Part shown: positions 5,804 to 6,351 of the stretch, in pieces
Layout: every line of letters begins with the position of its first letter
How positions within the stretch are numbered: position 1 is the first letter of the stretch
Source: Pseudomonadota bacterium
GTDB lineage: Bacteria > Pseudomonadota > Gammaproteobacteria > Burkholderiales > Casimicrobiaceae
Direction: 5' to 3'
DNA length: 6,351 nt
Assembly (NCBI GenBank): GCA_029571495.1
Contig: JAKPSO010000338.1
Coordinates: forward strand, 1 to 6,351
Translations under genes and position numbers: made by a program
The notes under the pieces: generated by a model
Seen by the model: the letters and a program-made list of their open reading frames with translations, nothing else
Databases searched by the model: none
Told to the model about the DNA's origin: nothing

Positions 5804-6351
5804 ATGTCTAAGCGCGATGTAGTGGTGTTGAGTGCAGTACGTTCGGCAATCGGTTCGTTCGGGGGCGTGCTCTCCGATATGGAGCCGCCGGAGTTGGGCG
5901 GGCTGGTGATGAAAGAGGCGGTCAAGCGTTCTGGCGTTGACCCAAAAGAGATTAACTACATCACGGTGGGCAACACGATCCCAACCGACAGCCGCTTTCC
6001 GTACGTTGCGCGCGTAGCGTCGATTCAAGCCGGCTTGCCGATGGAATCGGTGGCGATGTCGGTCAACCGTTTGTGCTCGTCGGGTCTGCAAGCGATCGTG
6101 ACGACGGCGCAGAACATTCTGCTCGGTGACTGTGACTACGGCGTCGGCGGCGGCGTGGAAGTGATGTCGCGCGGCGGATACTTGTCGACAGCGCTGCGCT
6201 CGGGCGCTCGCATGGGCGACAGCAAAATGATCGACATGATGGTCGCGACCTTGACCGATCCGTTCGGCGTCGGCCACATGGGTATCACCGCTGAAAATCT
6301 TTGCACCAAGTGGGGCATCACGCGCGAAGAGCAAGACGCTCTCGCCGTTGA
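5804..6351 (+). CDS. Acetyl-CoA C-acyltransferase (BktB/PhaA-type thiolase), N-terminal part
   Basis: Thiolases of this family condense two acyl-CoA molecules to 3-ketoacyl-CoA or cleave 3-ketoacyl-CoA with CoA, in the cytoplasm. They serve beta-oxidation, acetoacetyl-CoA formation or polyhydroxyalkanoate synthesis. The first 182 codons are present and the frame runs off the right edge; family members are usually about 390-400 residues, so roughly half is seen. Diagnostic segments are VVVLSAVRSAIGSFGG at 6-21, the nucleophile motif NRLCSSGLQAI with Cys91 as the acyl-accepting cysteine, GGGVEVMSR at 115-123, ARMGDSKMIDMM at 135-146 and HMGITAEN at 158-165. From memory, the run from Asn88 to Asn165 is closer to BktB (broad chain-length 3-ketothiolase) than to PhaA, but substrate cannot be assigned from this half. 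The catalytic His and second Cys motifs lie beyond the window. Start supported by the strong Shine-Dalgarno and an upstream in-frame stop. Transcribed divergently from the cyclic-di-GMP gene. Confidence 0.95.
   Translation, partial: MSKRDVVVLSAVRSAIGSFGGVLSDMEPPELGGLVMKEAVKRSGVDPKEINYITVGNTIPTDSRFPYVARVASIQAGLPMESVAMSVNRLCSSGLQAIVTTAQNILLGDCDYGVGGGVEVMSRGGYLSTALRSGARMGDSKMIDMMVATLTDPFGVGHMGITAENLCTKWGITREEQDALAV

Noticed and set aside
5702..6334. Upstream part of the minus-strand frame 5447-6334, with ATG inside the thiolase region
   Set aside because: The part from about 5804 onward is antisense to the clear thiolase and is His/Arg-rich without recognisable domains. Only the segment near 5447-5756 looks protein-like.

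Overview
The window is GC-rich and reads like a Gram-negative proteobacterium, most likely beta- or gammaproteobacterial. The clues are a DUF1631 protein fused to cyclic-di-GMP modules, a BktB-like thiolase, and a secreted glycine/threonine/serine/asparagine-rich beta-repeat protein with a Sec-type signal peptide. The sequence alone does not fix the genus.

Layout: (1) Bases 1-1363, minus strand, hold the first 454 codons of a large exported beta-strand-repeat protein, probably an adhesin or matrix protein. It runs off the left edge of the window. (2) Bases 1364-1438 form a 75-base gap with a perfect 8-bp hairpin. (3) Bases 1439-5347, minus strand, hold one 1302-residue protein made of PilZ, DUF1631, a degenerate GGDEF and an EAL domain with a complete catalytic residue set. 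(4) Bases 5348-5803 form a 456-base divergent region. It holds a protein-like minus-strand reading frame without a good start, and a GC hairpin followed by a T-run just before the next gene. (5) Bases 5804-6351, plus strand, hold the first 182 codons of a BktB/PhaA-type thiolase, which runs off the right edge.

How they may work together: the PilZ-DUF1631-GGDEF-EAL protein is predicted to sense and hydrolyse cyclic-di-GMP. The gene directly downstream on the same strand encodes a secreted repeat protein of the kind often controlled by that messenger. A cyclic-di-GMP/adhesin module is therefore a reasonable hypothesis, but only adjacency and family knowledge support it. The thiolase is divergent and looks metabolically unrelated (fatty acid or polyhydroxyalkanoate metabolism). 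No RNA genes, insertion sequences, CRISPR arrays or tandem DNA repeats were seen.
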